From positions 47,582,181 through 47,646,180 of the forward strand of contig CAMTDV010000007.1 in NCBI GenBank assembly GCA_947069175.1: a DNA stretch of 64,000 nt, written 5' to 3'. The notes beneath the pieces were generated by a model that did not search any database, was not told where the DNA came from, and worked only from the letters and a program-made list of their open reading frames with translations. Source of the stretch: Scalesia atractyloides. Its lineage: Eukaryota > Streptophyta > Magnoliopsida > Asterales > Asteraceae. The position numbers and the translations under genes are program-made. Below, in pieces: positions 9,951 through 22,253 of this stretch. Numbering within the stretch: position 1 is the stretch's first letter; the number at the start of each line of letters is the position of its first letter.

Positions 9951-12900
9951 GGCACAGGAGGTGCCAAAGGTCGTGCATTCGCATTGGGCCACGGAGAGGC
10001 CAGAAACGACACGAACGTGGTCACCAGTAAGTTTCCCCTTAATGAACATTTTGCTTCTGTGCTTTTTGATACGGGTGCGGATAGGAGCTTTATATCTGAG
10101 TCTTTTAGGAAAAACCTAAATCTCACGCTTAAATCATTAGAGACCCCTTATGTTATAGAATTAGCCGATGGTAAATCTGTAGATGTGACCCAAATAGTAT
10201 CCGGCTGTCAACTCAAACTCGCGGGCCACACTTTTACCATTGATCTGATGACAACTACCCTGGGTAGTTTTGACGTGGTAGTCGGAATGGACTGGCTATC
10301 CGACGTCCGGGCTGAAGTTCTCTGCTTCGAAAAGTCTATCCGTATTCCACTCACGAACGACGAAATCCTGACGGTACAAGGCGACAAGGCAAGCGCCGTC
10401 ACCAACATTATCTCATTTATGCAAGCGCAGAAGTATCTTCGGAGAAAGAATTCCTTCGCTTTACTCGCACTAATTACCGAACAGCCTAAGGACGAGAAAC
10501 GTATAGAAGACATCCCTGTCGTCCGTGATTTTTCCGATGTATTCCCAGAAGAACTACCTGGTCTTCCACCACATCGACAATTGGAGTTTGAAATCGAATT
10601 GGCAAGCAATGCAACTCCCATCGCCAAGGCTCCATACCGCCTAGCTCCAGCCGAGCTGCAGGAGCTGTCAACCCAACTACAAGAGCTGTTGGAAAAAGGA
10701 TTTATCCGACCAAGCGTTTCGCCATGGGGAGCTCCAGTCCTGTTTGTCAAGAAGAAGGACGGGACTTTCCGCATGTGCATCGACTATAGGGAACTCAACA
10801 AGGTTACAGTCAAGAACCGATACCCGTTACCTCGCATCGACGATCTATTCGACCAACTGCAAGGGTCAAGTTACTACTCTAAGATTGATTTACGGTCTGG
10901 TTACCACCAGCTACGCGTCAGGGAGGAGGATGTCGCTAAGACAGCATTTCGCACTCGGTATGGCCATTACGAGTTCTTGGTCATGCCATTCGGTCTCACT
11001 AACGCACCTGCGGTGTTCATGGACCTCATGAACCGCGTGTGTAAACCATACCTCGACAAATTTGTCATTGTGTTCATCGATGACATACTCATCTACTCCA
11101 AAAGTGAAGAAGAGCATGCCGAGCATCTACGATTACTGCTAGGATTACTTCAACAGGAAAAGCTATATGCCAAGCTCTCGAAGTGTAATTTCTGGATCCG
11201 GGAAGTTCAGTTTCTCGGGCACGTCGTGAATGAAAAGGGTATCCACGTAGACCCTGCCAAGATTGAAGCCATCAAAAGCTGGGAAGCACCTAAGACTCCG
11301 ACGGAAATCCGCCAATTTTTGGGATTGGCTGGTTACTACAGACGCTTCATCGAGGGGTTTTCAAAGATTGCACAACCGCTTACTACCCACACCCAGAAAG
11401 GTATCAAGTATAATTGGGGTGACAAGCAAGAAGCAGCATTTCAACTGCTGAAGCAGAAACTTTGCAGTGCACCCATTCTGTCCTTGCAGGAAGGGACAGA
11501 TGACTTTGTAGTGTATTGTGATGCTTCCATTCAAGGATTGGGATGCGTACTCATGCAACGCGATAAGGTCATCGCGTATGCGTCACGACAGCTGAAAGTT
11601 CACGAGAAGAACTACACGACGCATGACCTAGAATTGGGAGCAGTAGTGTTTGCACTTCAGATTTGGAGACACTACCTTTATGGAACGAAGTGCACAATCT
11701 TCACTGACCACAAAAGCCTCCAGCACATCTTTGATCAGAAGGAGTTGAACATGCGACAGCGTCGCTGGGTCGAACTCTTGAACGATTATGAGTGTGCCAT
11801 TCGGTATCACCCGGGTAAAGCTAACGTGGTAGCTGATGCCCTCAGCAGGAAGGAACACTTGAAACCTCGTCGTGTACGAGCACTACAACTCACTATTCAT
11901 TCGGGGCTACCCGATCAAATACGCGACGCCCAGTTAGAAGCAGTTAAGGAGGAAAACATCAAAGCTGAATCAGTGGGAAAAATGGAACGCGATTGGGAAG
12001 TAAAGCCCAATGGAGCCCGGTATTTCATGAATCGCATATGGGTACCTCTCTACGGGAACCTCAGAGAGCTAGTCATGGATGAAGCTCACAAATCTCGATA
12101 CTCTATCCATCCGGGTTCGGATAAGATGTATCAAGACCTTAAAGTTGCGTATTGGTGGCCCAACATGAAAGCCGATATAGCCACCTACGTGAGTAGATGT
12201 TTGACTTGTGCAAAAGTCAAGGTGGAGTATCAAAAGCCATCGGGGCTACTCCAACAACCTGAGATCCCAGTGTGGAAGTGGGATCAGATCTCAATGGATT
12301 TCATCACTAAACTCCCGCGAACCTTGGGTGGTTGCGACACCATCTGGGTGATTGTGGATCGTTTAACTAAGTCCGCACACTTCCTAGCTATCAAAGAAAC
12401 GGATAAGATGGAGAAGTTAACTCGCATCTACATTAAGGAAGTAGTTTCTCGGCACGGAGTGCCAACGTCCATCATCTCAGATAGAGATGCTCGCTTCACG
12501 TCAAACTTCTAGCAGTCACTCCAGAAAGCGTTGGGAACATGCTTGGATATGAGCACAGCTTATCACCCTCAGACTGATGGTCAAAGCGAAAGGACCATAC
12601 AGACCTTGGAAGACATGCTTAGGGCATGCGTAGTGGACTTCGGAAATAATTGGGAAATTCACCTGCCTCTAGTAGAATTCTCATATAACAACAGCTATCA
12701 CACGAGTATTTCGGCAGCACCATTTGAGGCATTATACGGTCGTAAATGTAGATCACCGGTCTGCTGGGCAGAAGTCGGTGACAGTCAACTCACAGGCCCT
12801 GAGTTAATACTTGAGGCTACTGAAAAGATTGTACAAATCAGAAACCGCATGGCGGCGTCACGAGATCGACAGAAAAGCTACGCGGATCAACGACGCAAAC

Positions 12901-13364
12901 CGCTCGAATTTCAAGTAGGCGACCGCGTCCTACTAAGGGTGTCACCCTGGAAGGGTGTAATCCGTTTTGGAAAACGGGGCAAACTTAACCCACGGTACGT
13001 AGGCCCGTTTGTAATCTTGAAACGTATCGGACCCGTAGCATACCAATTAGACCTTCCTGCCGAACTCAGTGGAGTTCACAACGTATTTCACGTGTCAAAT
13101 CTGAAGAAGTGTCTATCAGATGAAACTTTAGTTATTCCATTGGATGAGATCCAAGTGGATGAACAACTACACTTCGTGGAAAAGCCTATTGAGATCATGG
13201 ATCGTGAGATCAAGACTCGAAGGCACAGCAAAATTCCAATCGTTAAAGTTCGTTGGGACTCTAAGCGTGGACCGGAGTTCACGTGGGAAAGAGAGCATCA
13301 AATGAAAAGCAAATACCCACACCTCTTCGCAACTGAGCAGCAAACTAACGATGACAGTACCTAA
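9942..13364 (+). pseudogene. pol: Pol polyprotein of element B (PR-RT-RNase H-INT), one nonsense codon
   Basis: The frame opens at 9942, one frame back from gag. Protease has LFDTGADRSF (about 10065). RT has FRMCIDYRELN and the catalytic FIDDILIYS (about 11080). RNase H has YCDASIQGLGCVLMQ and FTDHKSLQHIF. Integrase has a zinc-binding region ending CLTCAKVK and a catalytic core with MDFITKLP, ISDRDARF and HPQTDGQSERT, so the D, D and E are all present. It ends with a Tekay-type tail EFTWEREHQMKSKYPHLF and stop 13362-13364. A TAG at 12510-12512 replaces the Trp codon expected after TSNF and is the only stop, with the same frame continuing. The product copies genomic RNA and inserts cDNA. Length matches an intact family member. 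Confidence 0.93.
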
Positions 13365-13626
13365 ATTTTCGGGACGAAAATTCTTTCAACAAGGGGATGA
13401 TGTGACAACCTGGAAATTTCTCATACTTCCATGTACTATTGTTGATTAAATTCTTGTGCATGGCACTTGGAAATCTTTGTGTATGACACTTGGGGAACTT
13501 CTTGTAACGTTGCGTACCATTGTAAACGAACTAACTCTTTGTGCGTGGCACTCTAAACATGTACGTTACATGCTAAACCGCGTTTACTCAATTTTCGGGA
13601 CGAAAATTCTTTCAACATGGGGATAA
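13364..13626 (+). repeat. Duplicated polypurine-tract region enclosing a foreign LTR start
   Basis: ATTTTCGGGACGAAAATTCT plus TTCAACA and a GGGGAT purine run occurs at 13364-13400 and again at 13591-13626. Between them, 13401-13590 begins TGTGACAACCTGGAAATTTC. That looks like the start of a related but different LTR (TG, CC-rich then AAATTT) and is absent from B's own LTRs. Only the second tract abuts the real LTR. Likely origin: a template switch during reverse transcription, or insertion and partial loss of another LTR. Confidence 0.7.
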
Positions 13627-16600
13627 TGTGATATCCCGGGTTTTTCGGATAACTTAAACGTAATACGTGTCAATCTAATTACGTGTTGTGTGTTGTGTGA
13701 TTGTTTTAGTGATTGAATATTTAGATTTAATACGTGCACGAACTTAACCGAACCGCGACACGTTCTAAACCTTGGTTCATTGCGACTCTAGGAGTAACAA
13801 GTTTTAAACTCTAGTTCAAGTCAAGTCCTCGGCCAAGATCAAATCCAACACACATCGAAAACCTAAACCCTAAACCAAACATGTCTCGGCCATAAGATCA
13901 AAACCAAACCGAAACCTATAGCATGCAACTTTAGTCTTCGGCCAAAAGAGAACAAGAATCAAAGATCAAACCTAAACTCTAATACTCTAATCTTTGGCCG
14001 CAAGATAAAACCCAAACCGACCCAACCCAAGTCCCTCGGCCACGAGTGTGTATCTAAAACCGCAACCCTCATCTCTCTCCTTGCCTATATATATCAACAA
14101 TGCATGCTCAATTCAGAATTCACAAAACCCTAGACAAAACTGCCGTCGGCAGCTCCCTTTGCTCCTCCTAACCGATCGAGATCAGCTCTTTTGTTCATCT
14201 TTTCAGTCGCAAACAAACTGCCTTACCCTCATCATCATCTCGGTCGCAGCAAGCAACAGTTTTTATGTTCTTTTCTTCCGGTCGCAGCAGCAATCATCGA
14301 CATCTTCAGTCTCGGTCGCAACTATCCAGGATCACCGGTTCCTTAACATACTCACGGTTCGATTACCTTATCATTAAAAGTCTAGAATTTATCATATGTT
14401 ACTGGATCATAGTCGGATATACGTGTCTTGAGTGTGTTGTTTTCGGATTATGTATATGTTTGAATGTCTAGTTGTTTCGGACATATGCTTGAATGATTCA
14501 TTGTCTCGGACATATGCTTGAATGAATTGTTGTCTCGGACATATGATTAATTGATTAGTTGTCTTCGGATTATATGTGCTTGCAAGTAATCGGCTGAATT
14601 GATAGTGTGGGTATACATGACTGTTTTCGGAATCAATAGCTTACAACTATGATTTGTTTATAAAGATTATAGTTATTGAGTAGGGTTTGCATGGATAAGT
14701 CGTTAGTAGTAAACTAGGATCAAAAATCGGTCCTTGCTCGCTTAGGTCGATCAATAGGAACGGTGTAGGTAAGTTGTAATAACAATAATGCTGAAACAGC
14801 CTGCTGAATACTAGTTACAGCCGACTTCATCTGGCTGTAACTTGGTCGTTAGTTGTCGAAAAACGGATTTTCTGATGTCTAGAACGTAGAGATTTGAATA
14901 AGGAATCTAATGGCGCTGGATTCATAATTTTCTGAAATCGTTTGATATTTTTAAAGGGCTAAACAAGTTCAGTAGGTAAAGCTGTTAAAATTCTGAAATT
15001 TTGTTGGTTGTTTATCAAGCTAGATTTTAAAATCAGTAGAGAGTTGAGTCATGATTTTTGTACAGCAACTAGGTATAAAAATTTCCGGGCAACTCCAACT
15101 GGAATTTTGTTAATCGGACGATCAGTGATTTTTAAATAAATTCTTCCGTGGACTGCAGTCAGAAAGCGGTAAATCTGACTGCAGCTTAATGAATTAATAT
15201 TTATGGTTAATTGGTAAAGATTTAGGACTTGGAAAAATTATATAAATTTCTATGGTATAAATGTCACCTACTGTAAAAATATGGGAATTTTTGGAATGTT
15301 AGAACTATTTTATAAAAATCCTAGAAAACAGCTGAATAATTGAGTGTTAAGCAGAAAGTTGATAACTTGTGATTTTATGCATTAAAGTGTTGCATGGATT
15401 TGGAATATGTTCATGATAAAGTTATTTGATTTCTATGATCACATGAGAATACTTGCATGCATGTTTGAGTGTTATATATGTTGTTTGTGTGTATCACTTT
15501 GTGAGTAAATTGCGTGTGAAATTTGTATTGGTGTGATTACACACTGACGTGGAATTAATTGGTTTGTTAGGACGCAACTAACGGTCCCATCTCTTATAAC
15601 ATCTTTGCCACACTAACCGAGCTAATAAAGGTGAGTTCACGGCCCCTAACTTTATCCGGTTTTTAAACAACAGGGGGAGAAACATGTATACACTCTCAAA
15701 CTCAAACTCTTTACGTTATACGAATTTAACGTCACATAACTATACGGTAACTAAGTTAATGTTAATGTAATGTTATGGGCACTAAGCAGCTTTATCACTT
15801 AAGTCCTCGACAATCTCCTCGGATCGTTAGTATTTGGGTTAAGTATCGGGGGAATTATAAGTAGTACTACTGGGTCTGACGAGCCCCATCCGAGCTAGTC
15901 GCGCTAGCCGACCGGGTATGGTCAACGGGTGTATGATTGGCCTAACACCGCCATGGTCATGTGAAAGGCCTGGCAAAACGGAGGCACAACAGGCAGCTTC
16001 GATCGCGAACACTTAGTGACATGACTTTAGGCTAGCTACCTATATACATTAATATTGAACTTAATTACGGATCAACTTAATATTCCGGGTTTGGAATATT
16101 GGAAACATCAACTTATTATCCCGGGTTGGGGATAATGGAAATAACAACTTAATATTCCGGGATGGGAATATTGGAAGCAACAACTTATTATTCCGGGATT
16201 GGAATAATGGAACTAATATGTTATCCCAGGTTGGGGATAACGGAGTAACAAACCATAACCGAACAAACGAATTTATGAAAACCTGTGAACTCACTCATCT
16301 TTAATGTTGACACTTGTTTCTTTACATGTTTCTCAGGACGCTAGGAGCTCTAGGTGCACGCACATGCATTGAACAAGACGTCATTATCGAGTCTTATTTA
16401 TTAATATTGTTTTGGGATTTTTCATTTGTTTTGGCGTTTGTGTTGGCGCCCGCATCACTACTTATTTATGCTTCCGCTCAAACTTTAAAACCAATGCTCT
16501 GCTAAATATGTGTAATTGATATAAAATCTACAAAGAACGATTTTGTAAAACGTATAATCAAATCATGTAGAGTCGTTCGACGTACTAGTGTTTCAGATCC

Positions 16601-16657
16601 TGGTTTGTTCACACGTCTCGCGGTAAAACTCCGCAAGTGGAAATTGAGGGTGTGACA
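13627..16657 (+). repeat. 3' LTR of element B (3031 bp)
   Basis: Starts TGTGATATCC directly after the polypurine tract CATGGGGATAA and ends GTGTGACA before the target copy TTGAT. It is nearly identical to 4921-7651, but it retains about 337 bases (about 14997-15333) that the 5' LTR lost and lacks about 36 bases near 13686. TATA box at 14086-14094; hairpin array at about 16079-16241. Confidence 0.95.
14086..14094 (+). promoter_or_regulatory. TATA box of the element B 3' LTR
   Basis: Same TATATATAT context as in the 5' LTR. From here transcription would read out of B into the minus-strand pol of element A. Confidence 0.45.
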
Positions 16658-16662
16658 TTGAT
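16658..16662. repeat. Target-site duplication TTGAT, right copy (element B)
   Basis: Exact repeat of 4916-4920. Together they mark integration between two adjacent codons of the integrase of element A. Confidence 0.95.
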
Positions 16663-19330
16663 GCTTGTATGATAACTATTATTATAGGAGAATTCTGTTA
16701 GGGGTAAGTGGTCATCCCAACTTCCACCTAAATCAATCACATGCTCTAAGCATGTCTTCCAAAGTCTGCGTAGTACGCTCACTTTGACCATCCGTCTGTG
16801 GGTGGTAAGCCTTACAAAAGTTTAATCTTGTGCCTAAAGATTGTTGGAAACTTTTCCAAAAGTGAGATGTATATCTAGTATCTCTATCGGATACAATAGA
16901 TATCGGCACGTAATGTAGGGACACAATCTTGTCCACGTACAACTTAGCCAGTTTGTCAGAATTATAAGTCTCTTTAATTGGAAAGAAATGCGTTGACTTA
17001 GTCAGCCTATCTACAATGACCCAAATCGTGTCATTACCACGTTTGGTCATAGGTAACTTGGTAATCAAGTCCATAGTTACCATTTCCCACTTCCAAGTGG
17101 GAATTTCAAGTTGTTGTAGAAGTCCTCACGGTTTCTGATGTTCGGCTTTAACTTGCGAACACGTCAGACACTTAGCTACATAAGTGGCTATGGATTTCTT
17201 CAAACCCATCCACCAATAATTCTTCTTCAAATCCCGATACATCTTGTCACCACCTGGGTGAACTGAGTATCTCGTATTATGCGCTTCTTGGATGATTAGA
17301 TATCTAAGTCCTCCAAAGATTGGAATCCAGATTCTGTCATTAAATGTAAGGATTCCTTCTTTTCCTGGCACTAACTGATCAACAGTTATGTCTAATCCTT
17401 CATTAGAAATATTGGCCTCTGATAGGGCTTGCCTTTGTGCATCTAATTGCTTTTCATTCAAGCTATTTCTGAGCTTGATGCTCTTGGCATTAATCCTTAT
17501 AGGCTTAACCCTTCCTTTGCGACTTAAGGCATCAGCACTACATTTGCCTTGCCGGGATGATAACGAATTTCGCAATCATAATCATTAAGTGTTTCCATCC
17601 AGCGGCGTTGTTGCATGTTCAAATCCTTTTGATTGAACATATGTTGGAGACTCTTATGGTCAGTGTATATAATACACTTTGTGCCATATAAGTAATGTCT
17701 CCACAACTTAAGTGCAAATACAACAACACCCAATTCCAAGTCATAGGTGATGTAATTCCTTTCGTGCACCTTTAGTTGTCGTGATGCATAAGCAATCACT
17801 TTGCCTTTTTGCATTAGCACACAACCCATGCCAGTGTGCGAGGCATCACAGTAAACGACAAAATCCTCAATACCCTCAGGTAGAGATAACACATGAGCAT
17901 TGGTCAACTTGTGTTTTAGAATTTCGAAAGATTCTTGTTGTTTTAGACCCCAGTCAAGCTTGACATTCTTATGGGTCAAGGTAGTTCAAGGAGTGGCACC
18001 CTCGAAAAGTTCTCAATGAACCTTCTATAATAACCAGCCAATCCTAAGAAACTACGAATCTTCGATGGAGTTTTGGGTACTTCCCAATTCATTATGGCTT
18101 TAATCTTGGCGGGATCCACTTGGATACCACACTCACTTACAACATGTCCAAGAAACTGGACTTTTCTAAGCCAAAATTCGCACTAAGAGAACTTAGCATA
18201 AAGCTTCTCTTGTCTTAGCAATTCTAAGATGCACTGAAGATGTTTCTCATGATCAACTTGATTATGAGAGTAGATAAGTATGTCGTCTATGAAGACAATG
18301 ACAAACTTATTAGATACGGCTTGCAGACTCTATTCATGAGATCCATGAATGCCGCAGGTGCATTTGTGAGCCCAAAAGGCATCACCAAGAATTCATAATG
18401 ACTATAACGGGTCCTGAAGGCAGTTTTCGAAACATCCTCACTTCCAACCTTCACTTGATGATATCTTGATCTCAAATCGATCTTAGATAACTAACTAGCC
18501 CCTTGAAGTTGATCGAACAAGTCATCGATCCTGGGTAGAGGATAGTGATTCTTGATTGTTATCTTGTTTAGTTCATGGTAATCAATGCACATCCGCATTG
18601 AACCGTCCTTTTTCTTAACAAAAAGAATAGGAGCTCCCCAAGGTGAGGAACTAGGCTGAATGAAGCCTTTCTCTAAAAGTTGATCTAATTGTATTCTTAA
18701 TTCCTTCATTTCCGTCGGTGCTATCTGATATGGAGCTCTAGCAACAGGTGCCGCTCCTGTAGGATGTCAATCCTAAACTCCACTTGCTTATCTGGAGGTA
18801 GTCCTGGTAATTCTTCAGGAAAGACATCGGGATATTCCGAGATGATTAAAAGGTCTTCAATATTTTGTCTTAGGCTCGTTAATAGTTATTTATGCCATGT
18901 AAATGACACAACCTTTCCCCAGACACTTGGATGCCTTAAATAATGACACTTTGTCTGGCAATCCATAATGTGAATCTCCGTGAATGGTGAGTATTTCACC
19001 AGATGGGGTTTTAACTTCGATGAGTTTCTTATCACAGGCAATGCGGGCTTGGTTAAGAGATAACCAATCCATGCCTAAGACTACATCGAACGCCGCCAAT
19101 TTTATTGGCAAAAGAGAAATAGGAATATAATGATTCTTAAGGATATAAAACATCCATCAAGAATAGAAGATGTTGTTTCTAAAGTTCCATCAGCAAGTTC
19201 TACCTCGTAAGTTATGTCTAGAGTTCTTATGGGCAAGTTTAATAGTTTACTAAATTTATGGTCTACAAAGGACTTATCTGCACCCGAATAAAAAAGAACT
19301 CTAGCAGATACATCATTAATGAGGAATGTA
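16663..19330 (-). pseudogene. pol: Pol of element A: protease, RT, RNase H and integrase core, degenerate
   Basis: Read leftward. Protease remnant is 18890-19330 (FDVVLGMDWLS conserved, with frame breaks). RT is 18287-18709 with RMCIDYHELN and FLVMPFGLTNAPAAFMDL; the FIDD region follows across a frame change. RNase H is 17524-17979 with YCDASHTGMGCVLMQ and YTDHKSLQHMF. The integrase zinc region is at about 17150 (YVAKCLTCSQVK), and the core at 16733-17083 has MDLITKLP, VSDRDTRY and HPQTDGQSERT. Several stops and frameshifts separate these blocks. Coding sense resumes at 4915 after element B. Domain order PR-RT-RH-INT fits Ty3/gypsy Del/Tekay. Confidence 0.92.
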
Positions 19331-19368
19331 CCTATTTGACGTTGTTGTCATTAACAACCTCTTAGCAT

Positions 19369-20539
19369 TCATATGAAAGGCGCATGCATTTCCTTTCTTA
19401 GTCGCTCCAGGCTTTGCATCATTACTTCTGGGGTTCTTAGGGCAATTTGCTTAATATGCCCCTTCTCGTTATAGCCGTAACAGACAGCATCCTTAAGATT
19501 TTTGCACTCTAGGGTCTTATGCCCTTTCCTTTTGCAAATTCCACAGGGTTTAGCCTCTGGGTCAGCATTGCATTGTCCCCAATGTCTGCGGTTACAGGTC
19601 TTGCATAGAGGTCTATCATTACATATGTGTTGGTTCTTCTTGAACCCAAAATTTCCTTTCTTTTTGAAGCTTTGGGAGTTATCATCCTCCCATTTCCTTT
19701 TTCCGTCAGCCTCAGTTCTGACTGACTTTTGTCTCACCAAGTCTAAGGTGATAGAGAGAGAGAGAGAGAGATAGGTCAACAGCAGACCTATAGGTACTAG
19801 CTGAGCAGCCTTTACCATGCCCTTAATCTTGGGTGCTAATTCATTAATGAAACGCGCAATGCGTTGGTTCAGGAGTGATTAGATAGGAGACTAGTCTGGA
19901 TAAGGAGTTAAAGTCAGTAACATACTTCCGACAGTCCAGATTTTTCATTGTAAGAGTCAGAAAGTTTTGAGTCTATTTTCTCCACCTCATGAGGTGGGCA
20001 ATATGTCTCCTTGACAAGGTCAACAAACTTGGACCACCCCAAGTTATACAGGTGTACTTTACCTATTGATTGGACCATTTCCTTCCACCAAATTAGGGCA
20101 TCACCCTTGAAGGATTGGGATACATACTTTACCACATCCTTATCAGCATAACCGCTGATGTCCACAATTATCTCCATTTCATCAAGCCGTCTCAAGGTTT
20201 CTATAGCTCCCCTTCTCGGGGCTTGCAGGAGACGAAGTATTTATAGGTACATCCGTCCTTGGAAAAACGAGACCTTTCATTAAATTCTAGTTTCCTTGGT
20301 TCACTCTTCGCATTTGAAGAGTGAACAGAGCTCTCCTTACGAGCTGATGATGGTGGAATAGATAAAGGTTTGGAGTGAGTAGCACTTACTTCCTTAAATT
20401 TTTCCATGGCCCTTTCCATGGCCTTTCAAACAGCTGTATCAATGTGAGCATGGAAATCATCGTTATTAATGGCAATGTTTTTGGCATTGTTAGAGTTAAT
20501 ATCTTGGTAGCTACTTTGCGCTTCATCCGAGTTAGCCAT
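19369..20539 (-). pseudogene. gag: Gag of element A, degenerate
   Basis: ATG at 20539 opens MANSDEAQSSYQDINSN, and the frame is soon interrupted. Further segments carry a linker (20201-20419), the structural domain with DEMEIIVDISGYADKDVVKY and ALIWWKEMVQSIG (19914-20195), and a zinc-knuckle region (19369-19818). There CGICKRKGHKTLEC is intact, but the second knuckle reads CYGYNEKGHIKQIA and has lost two cysteines. Stops and frame changes are frequent, so it is inactive. Confidence 0.85.
19753..19771. repeat. (GA)n microsatellite inside the gag remnant
   Basis: About nine GA repeats interrupt the gag of element A between the structural and zinc-knuckle regions. It probably expanded after the element died. 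Confidence 0.9.
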
Positions 20540-21289
20540 TCTTGAAGCTTTGGTTTTAAATACCAAATTAAACTTCACTTTTTGCCATGGTATTAATAAC
20601 CATATTGGCTATAAAAGTTTGATATATAACCCATTGTCTATTTAAACTAGTGTGCATATAATCACAACTGTTAGGCTTAACATTTCTATGAATGCTATCT
20701 ATATTTGGCCTAGGTCTCAAAAGGACCATCAAAGACAAATTACAATTTGGACATAGTCCATATATATTTTAGATAGTGGATCTTAATGTCACAACTACCA
20801 TTGTCATATGACAATTATAAATATCTCATAGGCTTGTCTCGTAGGACATTTAAAATATGTCTCATAGGCCTTATCCCAAGGATATTAAAATACAACACAT
20901 TGGCTTGTCACTTAAAGACGTAAAAATATGTCACTAAGACCCGTCACTATGGACTTATTATTATGGCACATAGACTTGTTACTATGGACATAAAAATATA
21001 CACAATGGCCTGTCACTATGGACATAATTTTGGGCAGATGGTCATATTAACCACAACTGTCATTGACATATTGACAATTTTTACATGGCCCATAGGCAAA
21101 ATAATATAATAGATCAATTAACATATCCTTAGATGTTAAGATAGATATTCATCACACTGATGATATTAGTCATGATCTCATTGATCATATAAACTATAAG
21201 GCTTGAGTATAACTCACCACCTTGGACAGGGAACCATAAGGTTACCACTGTCACTGTCATAATTGACAACATAATGTTGCTCATCGACA

Positions 21290-21622
21290 AATCATCACTA
21301 ATGGATGTTTAATCATGGGCCGTAGACACTACATCACTAATGGATATTTAATTATGGCCCGTAGGCACTACATCACTAATGGATGCTCAATTATGTCCAG
21401 TAGGCACTACATCACTAATGGATGTTCAATTATGGCCCGTAGGAACTACATCACTAATGGATGTCAATTATGGCCCGTAGAGACTACATCACTAATGGAT
21501 GTAAATTATGGCTCATAGGCACTACATCACTAATGGATGCCAATTATGGCCCGTAGGCACTACATCACTAATGGATGTCAATTATGGCCCGTAGGCACTA
21601 CATCACTAATGGATGTCAATTA
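21290..21622. repeat. Minisatellite, about nine units of about 38 bp
   Basis: The unit reads CACTACATCACTAATGGATG, then TCAATTATGGCCCGTAGG. Copies differ by single bases and small indels. Partly open in frame at 21315-21518, but this is a by-product of the repeat. Confidence 0.92.
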
Positions 21623-22037
21623 TTATCATTGCATTGATGATATTAGCCGGGATCAAATTTGATCATATAGACTATATAAGGTTAGGACGTAGTCCATTAC
21701 CTAGACGGTTAGTGTGGTTCCTCAAGTCACACTACCAAGAGTATTAACATTACTTGAATGTTAACACAAAATTATCTTAATGGTCGATTAATAGTCACGG
21801 TCGCATTGACCTTAACGACTTGGAGGCTTGAACATAGTCCACCACCTCTGGATAGAAGGATAATTCTTCCTTAACTATCATGATAGAAGGCTATTCATCC
21901 TTAACTACCATTTATAATTTGGCCAATTAATATGGACTTTGCCATTTGGTTAATCAAAACCATTAAGATATTTAAGAATCATATAGCTGATCATAAATTT
22001 TGAGTAAAATCGAGACGGACGCTTGAAGAGGATGAGT

Positions 22038-22083
22038 ACATATATATATATATATATAATATATAATATTTATATATATATAT
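22038..22083. repeat. AT microsatellite
   Basis: Alternating TA run with short interruptions, located between the minisatellite and the ORF1 end. Confidence 0.9.
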
Positions 22084-22253
22084 TAGATAATTATAATTCC
22101 AAAATAATCATTAAATGATATAGGAAATTACAATACAGAAATAAATAAATAAACTAATGTCCATGCAAGGACTTAAAGAAATAACATGTCCACGCAGGGA
22201 CTAAAGAAATAACAACGTCCACGTAGGGACTAAACATAATAATAGAAAAGACT

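Larger units (their letters stand above)
4921..16657 (+). mobile_element. Element B: young, nearly complete Ty3/gypsy Del/Tekay retrotransposon
   Basis: An 11.7-kb unit flanked by exact 5-bp duplications (TTGAT). It has two LTRs starting TGTGATATCCC and ending GGGTGTGACA, a tRNA-Met primer-binding site, an extra ORF1, a gag with a probable intron, a pol with protease, RT, RNase H and integrase, and a polypurine tract. By eye the LTRs differ by about a dozen substitutions over the shared 2.7 kb, plus two indels, so insertion is recent. Lesions seen are a frame change in ORF1, a frame change between gag and protease, and one TAG in integrase. It could at most move with proteins supplied by relatives. 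It is inserted in the integrase of element A. Confidence 0.93.
20540..22253 (-). other. Non-coding spacer between ORF1 and gag of element A
   Basis: AT-rich, with no ORF of note. It holds degenerate repeats built on CACTATGGACATA-like words (about 20820-21100), a clean tandem array (21290-21622) and an AT microsatellite. It includes three copies of TCC(A/C)(C/T)G(C/T)A(G)GGACT-like text near 22160-22235 just after ORF1. No LTR end or second primer-binding site was recognised, which is why ORF1 and gag are assigned to one element. Confidence 0.5.

Noticed and set aside
9526..9984. Long minus-strand ORF opposite the gag zinc-knuckle region
   Set aside because: A valine/leucine-rich shadow of the Asn codon repeats on the plus strand.
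20555..20575. Possible primer-binding site (TTTGGTATTTAAAACC, minus) just before gag of element A
   Set aside because: Matches tRNA-Met only in GGTAT. No LTR end adjoins it, and a good site exists at 27721-27737.
21290..21622. CRISPR-like regularly spaced repeat
   Set aside because: Units are directly adjacent with no unique spacers, and the genome is a plant's. It is a minisatellite.
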